Source: Dactylonectria macrodidyma (taxonomy: Eukaryota; Ascomycota; Sordariomycetes; Hypocreales; Nectriaceae). Taken from it: 64,000 bases of DNA. A program made the translations under genes and the position numbers. The notes below the pieces were generated by a model. The model had not been told where the DNA came from, did not search any database, and saw only the letters and a list, made by a program, of their open reading frames with translations. The stretch is from NCBI GenBank assembly GCA_020744425.1, contig JAGMUV010000004.1, positions 3,410,001 through 3,474,000 of the forward strand, written 5' to 3'. This document shows, piece after piece, positions 59,801 through 64,000 of the stretch; position 1 is the stretch's first letter, and each line of letters starts with the position of its first letter.

Positions 59801-60397
59801 GTGCTAGGTAGCGGCGATTCCGCAAGATAAGCAAACAGTCCCGTTGTACCGCCTCCGAACCCTCTCGGCCTCTGCGCCAGATTTGAGACCGCCGTAATTG
59901 CAAACATCAGCATTTATTGCCGGGGTCCCATTGACTGAAGTTCTTCAACCTGCCTACCTATGTAAGGTACCTACAGCTGAGCAAATGAGTAGCTCAGGCA
60001 GCTCTTCTCGCAGGTGAATGTCGGTGAGACACTTTTCCCTTCCGGCCGCCCCGCCTCCGCCACCGTCGCGCGTCTCCAGCTCGATCCTCCTCGGCCGGGC
60101 TGCCTTGGTGCTTGGTGTTGCTCCACCCGGCTTCATCGCTAGCCTGGCGTAATTGTCCCCCTCGTCAATCTGTTGGCACTAATGCTGTGCGGCCGTCATC
60201 CACATTAGCTACATTTTTGGACTAGGCACATCTCGTAACTGCAAGGTACCTCGCCGTCCTCGTACTGTGCGCACCGTGCTGCGCTTGATCATGATGGGTG
60301 TGTATGGGCTTGATGGACAGCCATCGACCGGTCCCGACACCCCCACCTTGCGCAGAGTCGTTTCTTTCAAAAACACTGGTTCAGCCGGGCTTGACTC

Positions 60398-60570
60398 GAT
60401 CACTTTTCCTTTCATCACTCCTACCTCTAATCCAATCCATCATCACCATCTCAATCCCAATCACAGAAACACGGCAAGGACTGGTCCTCCCGTGGCGCAT
60501 TGGCATCATCCTCCTGTACCCCATCTCCTTCAATACATAGCTCTTCATATCAATTGCTCAGCTCGTCATC
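60398..60570 (+). promoter_or_regulatory. Pyrimidine-rich leader of the choline oxidase gene
   Basis: A C/T-rich stretch (TCACTTTTCCTTTCATCACT and onward to about 60,470) lies before the start. The start context ATCATGGCT is good for fungal translation. No clear TATA box could be picked. Confidence 0.45.
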
Positions 60571-62208
60571 ATGGCTACCACTCAGACCCTCCCACCTTCC
60601 CCCAGCTCCGCCTACGACTACATTATTGTCGGCGGTGGTACTGCTGGCTGTGTTCTGGCCTCGCGCCTGTCTACCTACCTTCCTGAGAGCAAGGTCTTGC
60701 TCATCGAGGCTGGTCCCTCTGACTTCGACCTCAACAACGTCCTGAACCTCCGCGAATGGCTCAGCCTTCTCGGCGGTGATCTCGACTATGACTACGGCAC
60801 CACCGAGCAGCCCATGGGCAACAGCCATATCCGCCACTCCCGCGCAAAGGTTCTCGGTGGCTGCTCCTCCCACAATACCCTGATCTCGTTCCGTCCCTTC
60901 AGACATGACATGGACCGCTGGGTCGCCCAGGGTTGCAGCGGCTGGGACTTTGACACTGTCATGCGCCACGTCGACAACCTGCGCAACCAGATCCAGCCCG
61001 TCCACGCGCGCCATCGCAACCAGCTCTGCAAGGACTGGGTCAAGTCCTGCTCCACCGCCATGGACATTCCCATCATCACCGACTTCAACGCCGAGATTGC
61101 CGACAAGGGCCAGCTGACCCAAGGCACCGGCTTCTTCTCCATCTCTTACAACCCCGACAACGGTCGCCGTAGCAGCGCGTCCGTTGCCTACATCCACCCG
61201 ATCCTGCGCGGTGAGGAACGACGACCTAACCTCACTGTCCTGACCGAAGCCCATGTCTCTAAGCTCCTTGTTGAGAATGACGTTGCTTCCGGAATTGTCC
61301 TGACTCTCAAGTCTGGCGAGAAGCATACCCTCAACGCTCGCAAGGAGACTATTTTGTGCGCTGGTGCCGTCGATACTCCCCGCCTCCTCCTTCACTCTGG
61401 CATTGGCCCCCGTGCCCAGCTGGAGAGCCTCGGCATCCCTGTTGTCAAGGACATCCCAGGTGTTGGCGAGAACCTCCTCGACCACCCTGAGAGCATCATC
61501 ATGTGGGAGCTGAACCGCCCCGTGCCTGCCAACCAGACGACCATGGACTCGGATGCCGGCATCTTCTTGCGCCGTGAGCCCACCAACGCTGCTGGAAACG
61601 ATGGCGACTCTGCCGATCTCATGATGCACTGCTACCAGATCCCCTTCACGCTCAACACTGAGCGACTTGGATATGACCTCGTCCCCGACCGTTACGCCTT
61701 CTGCATGACCCCCAACATCCCCCGTCCTCGGTCCCGAGGCCGCATCTACCTGACCTCCTCCGACCCCAGTGTCAAGCCCGCCCTCGACTTCCGATACTTC
61801 ACCGACCCCGAGGGATACGATGCAGCGACCTTGGTATATGGCATCAAGGCTGCCCGCAAGATCGCTCAGGAGGAGCCCTTCAAGGGCTGGCTGAAGCGTG
61901 AGGTCGCTCCCGGACCCAAGGTGCAGACCGACGAGGAGATTAGCGAGTATGCCCGACGTGTTGCGCACACCGTGTACCACCCCGCTGGTACCACCAAGAT
62001 GGGTGACGTGACGCGTGATGAGATGGCTGTGGTGGACCCCAAGCTCAAGGTCCGAGGCATTGGCAAGCTGCGCATCGTCGATGCTGGTATCTTCCCTGAG
62101 ATGCCCACCATCAACCCCATGGTTACTGTCCTGGCTGTTGGTGAGCGCGCTGCGGAGCTCATTGCCATGGAGGAAGGATGGAAGCTGGAGAACCGATCCC
62201 GCTTGTAA
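60571..62208 (+). CDS. Choline oxidase (GMC oxidoreductase), peroxisomal
   Basis: 545 residues without introns, almost the same length as Arthrobacter choline oxidase (546). The N-terminal FAD-binding motif is YDYIIVGGGTAGCVLASRL (residues 15-33). GGCSSHN (near residue 96) includes the His that in bacterial choline oxidase binds FAD covalently. PGVGENLLDHPES is the second GMC signature. The active-site His lies in AHTVYHPAGTTKMG, and the catalytic Asn in PTINPMVTV. The enzyme oxidises choline to betaine aldehyde, and can go on to glycine betaine, making hydrogen peroxide. The C-terminal SRL is a type 1 peroxisome signal, which fits peroxide production and the matching signal on the dehydrogenase at 55204. 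Codon use is strongly C-ending, suggesting good expression. Confidence 0.9.
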   Translation: MATTQTLPPSPSSAYDYIIVGGGTAGCVLASRLSTYLPESKVLLIEAGPSDFDLNNVLNLREWLSLLGGDLDYDYGTTEQPMGNSHIRHSRAKVLGGCSSHNTLISFRPFRHDMDRWVAQGCSGWDFDTVMRHVDNLRNQIQPVHARHRNQLCKDWVKSCSTAMDIPIITDFNAEIADKGQLTQGTGFFSISYNPDNGRRSSASVAYIHPILRGEERRPNLTVLTEAHVSKLLVENDVASGIVLTLKSGEKHTLNARKETILCAGAVDTPRLLLHSGIGPRAQLESLGIPVVKDIPGVGENLLDHPESIIMWELNRPVPANQTTMDSDAGIFLRREPTNAAGNDGDSADLMMHCYQIPFTLNTERLGYDLVPDRYAFCMTPNIPRPRSRGRIYLTSSDPSVKPALDFRYFTDPEGYDAATLVYGIKAARKIAQEEPFKGWLKREVAPGPKVQTDEEISEYARRVAHTVYHPAGTTKMGDVTRDEMAVVDPKLKVRGIGKLRIVDAGIFPEMPTINPMVTVLAVGERAAELIAMEEGWKLENRSRL

Positions 62209-63863
62209 GCGAGAGTGGAAAATTGGTAGTTTGTCGCCTGATCAGGCCGGCCGGAGCTCGACGCCCTGGTTGTTGTATCATAGAATATTGTCGCATCGGT
62301 GCTTATAGCCGTATGCGGACCAGCGTATTATGAGAATGCAGATAACGATATGAGTTGAGATGTCTAGCTTGGGTCCACTTGGTGAGAAGGCAGAATGGGG
62401 ATTTTAGGATGAATTTGCCACAAAGCCGAAATGGAAAGTTTTGCCTTGAGCCTCAATTCCCAATTGATATGGTGATCCTTGCATTGTACGCGCTAGAGTA
62501 TACAGAGAGAGTAGAGATTAGATAGGCGGACTATTAGAAGGGCCAGGGATTGTCCGATGGCCATTCATGGTGCAGGTAGTTTGGCCGTCGGGTCTGTCTC
62601 CATCAGAGAACCACATGTGGACTGGGCGGGAGCACCGGGCCGACAACCAGGTACAGACTGGTCTGTGCTCAATGGCAGGAAAGCCTTGTGCATAGGAAGA
62701 GAAACAATAAATCAAAGAATCATTTTAAGCAAATGTGGCGATTGCAGCTGAATGTGGAGAGGGATTTCTGGGAGGAGGCAAATCGAGAACAGGCGTGGAA
62801 GCCCAAGCAGGGAGAGTGAAGGGATGAGGTTGTGTGAGTGAGGAACATGGGATGGAGGCGATGAGATGGTATGCATTCGCGATCCATGCGAATATGCGCG
62901 CTTCTCGTCACGCACGATGCTACCCCCTGTCCGATGCGTCGAGTTAATATCATGGGGTTGATTGTGAGCTAGGGCGGGAACAAGAGCCGCCACGATCGGG
63001 AAAATAAGATTAATGATAGACCGAGGTGTGGTGTCTCGGTGCAGGTGGCGAACTGTTCAGCGGAATCTACGCGGACCGGCCGATGGTGATGGTCTTGTCC
63101 GGAGCTGAAGGCTTCAATATTGGCGGTTAATAAGGAGCCATGGGGCATTGGCTCACTGACTAGCGACGGCGTGGGCCGTCAAGCCGGGCATGCATCAGCA
63201 TGGGGGATGTGGAGGGGAGGGTTGTCCTTTGGGCCCTTTGCCCTTGGCTGGCTTGGCTGGCTTGCTGGGCAAGCTGGCTTGTGAGGGGTCGTTTGCTTGT
63301 GGGGGCTTACCGGGAATTTCGGGGCGGAGCGTATGGGACCGAATGCGTTTGGTCAACGGATGACAGGGCCGAAAGCTACTGCAAGATCCACTTGCTCTGT
63401 CGCATTCTTCCCTAACACAGCCGGCGGACGACGACCTGACGGGGGGCGTCGTGTGTTCAAAGTCCATGGCCGCGCGCGAGAGATGGTAAAGGGGGGCGCC
63501 TTATAAGTCCGGTCCGTCCAGCCGCTGTCAATCTGGCCGTTGATGGATTCAGCTGGGACCTCTTGTTTGTCGGGGCCAGAACAGAGACTGAGGCGAGAGT
63601 CAAGACTGAGACCTGACCAATATCATTAGCCGGTCCCTCCACCCTGAGTCCTTTCCCACGGAACAGTATTCGGTGTTGTTGGACAGTCAGTCCTACACAC
63701 GCGACCTACACACATCGCCTTTGCTTTCCCTCATTGTTTCGAAGCCAACTGGTCGACTTCTACGCTCCGATCCCCTTCGTCCGCCGCTGATCAACTTCCC
63801 GTTATTACTTGTATGTTGGGATTTCGGGGTAAGCTGCTCATTGATTCTTAGCGCTACCGACAG
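62209..63863. other. Intergenic region right of choline oxidase
   Basis: About 1.65 kb. The first few hundred bases must hold the choline oxidase terminator. A GGCTGGCTTG repeat occurs at 63,245-63,280. Small frames have no recognisable product. The right part is the likely promoter and 5' untranslated region of the gene starting at 63864. Confidence 0.5.
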
Positions 63864-64000
63864 ATGCAACAGAGCATGGCCGCATCGTCAGTTGACCTAC
63901 CCCCACAGCCCGACGATGAGGTTGCGCCGCCTGCCATGCTCGGCCGCGCCCGCGGTCTGGCATCCGCGATTGGTGTAGCGGCTGTCGCGGTTGCAGGCCA
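63864..64000 (+). CDS. Start of an unidentified gene, cut by the window edge
   Basis: An open frame starts at ATG 63864 (or the in-frame ATG 63876, better context) and runs off the end. The visible residues include PPQPDDEVAPPAMLGRARG and then a small hydrophobic run (ASAIGVAAVAVAG). A possible 53-bp intron lies just before it in the leader (63811-63863: GTATGT donor, CAG end). Third-position GC bias looks like coding sequence. Too little is visible to name a product. Confidence 0.45.
   Translation, partial: MQQSMAASSVDLPPQPDDEVAPPAMLGRARGLASAIGVAAVAVAG

Larger units (their letters stand above)
56734..60570. other. Divergent intergenic region between the two glycine-betaine genes
   Basis: About 3.8 kb. 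Several GC-rich open frames (for example 58554-59009 and 59425-59913, both minus) have no recognisable features and probably arise by chance. A short repeat of AAAAAAATTGAG occurs at about 57,948-57,980, and a direct repeat of ACACATCGAGGT at about 58,650-58,673. The KpnI-like palindrome GGTACC recurs (58,052; 58,366; 59,656; 59,968; 60,246), without known meaning. No tRNA gene was seen. Confidence 0.5.

Noticed and set aside
58554..59913. Minus-strand frames of about 150-160 residues in the intergenic region
   Set aside because: No domain, no conserved motif and no convincing start context; such frames are expected by chance in GC-rich DNA.
57000..60300. GGTACC palindromes as a regulatory motif
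   Set aside because: The number is only slightly above what chance would give for a 6-base site, and there is no fixed spacing or position relative to the genes.
60550..61980. 476-residue open frame antisense to choline oxidase
   Set aside because: It is a shadow caused by strong third-position GC bias of the real gene and has no recognisable motif.
45057..64000. tRNA and 5S rRNA genes
   Set aside because: I looked for B-box-like sequences (GGTTCGAATCC type) with an acceptor stem on both strands and found none convincing.

Overview
The window is fungal nuclear DNA, most probably from a filamentous ascomycete of the Pezizomycotina. The reasons are short introns of about 55-63 bp with fungal splice signals, plant cell wall-degrading enzyme genes, and a very AT-rich block of decayed transposons. 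In the transposons the coding damage is of the CpA-to-TpA kind on both strands: Gln and Trp codons become stops, and Cys and His become Tyr. That is the mark of repeat-induced point mutation (RIP). The species cannot be named from the sequence alone.

Bases 1 to about 45,050 hold no intact gene. They are a stack of transposons inserted into one another, which can be taken apart by terminal repeats and target-site duplications (TSDs). (a) Four Ty3/gypsy-type LTR retrotransposons are present: fragment IV (1-4157), element I on the minus strand (15386-26167, 193-bp LTRs, TSD ATAAG), element II (26322-44454, 417-bp LTRs, TSD TAAAA) and element III inside the integrase of II (34430-42581, 437-bp LTRs, TSD ACTAA). 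II and III end pol with a chromodomain. (b) Three Fot1/pogo-like DNA transposons of about 1.86 kb with TA duplications lie at 11948-14239, 18234-20088 and 30189-32048. (c) Four 408-436 bp MITEs (here called M) share a core but have different ends. (d) An unrecognised family of about 1.1 kb (here called R) has no clear terminal inverted repeats, makes 12-bp TSDs, carries a decayed reading frame and often inserts into its own copies.

The composition changes abruptly at about 45,050, where the stop codon of the first gene lies. The right-hand 19 kb has ordinary fungal composition. In order: a secreted PL26-type exo-rhamnogalacturonan lyase (minus), a cytochrome b5/FMN 2-hydroxyacid dehydrogenase (plus, three exons), a secreted GH43-like glycosidase (minus, three exons), a 2.9-kb stretch without a recognised gene, a betaine-aldehyde dehydrogenase (minus), a 3.8-kb divergent intergenic region, a choline oxidase (plus), and the start of an unidentified gene running off the right edge.

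The choline oxidase and betaine-aldehyde dehydrogenase together convert choline to glycine betaine. Both end in peroxisomal targeting tripeptides (SRL and AKL), and the FMN dehydrogenase also ends in SRL, so three redox enzymes here are predicted to be peroxisomal. The PL26 and GH43 proteins both have signal peptides and fit work on pectin side regions and side chains outside the cell.
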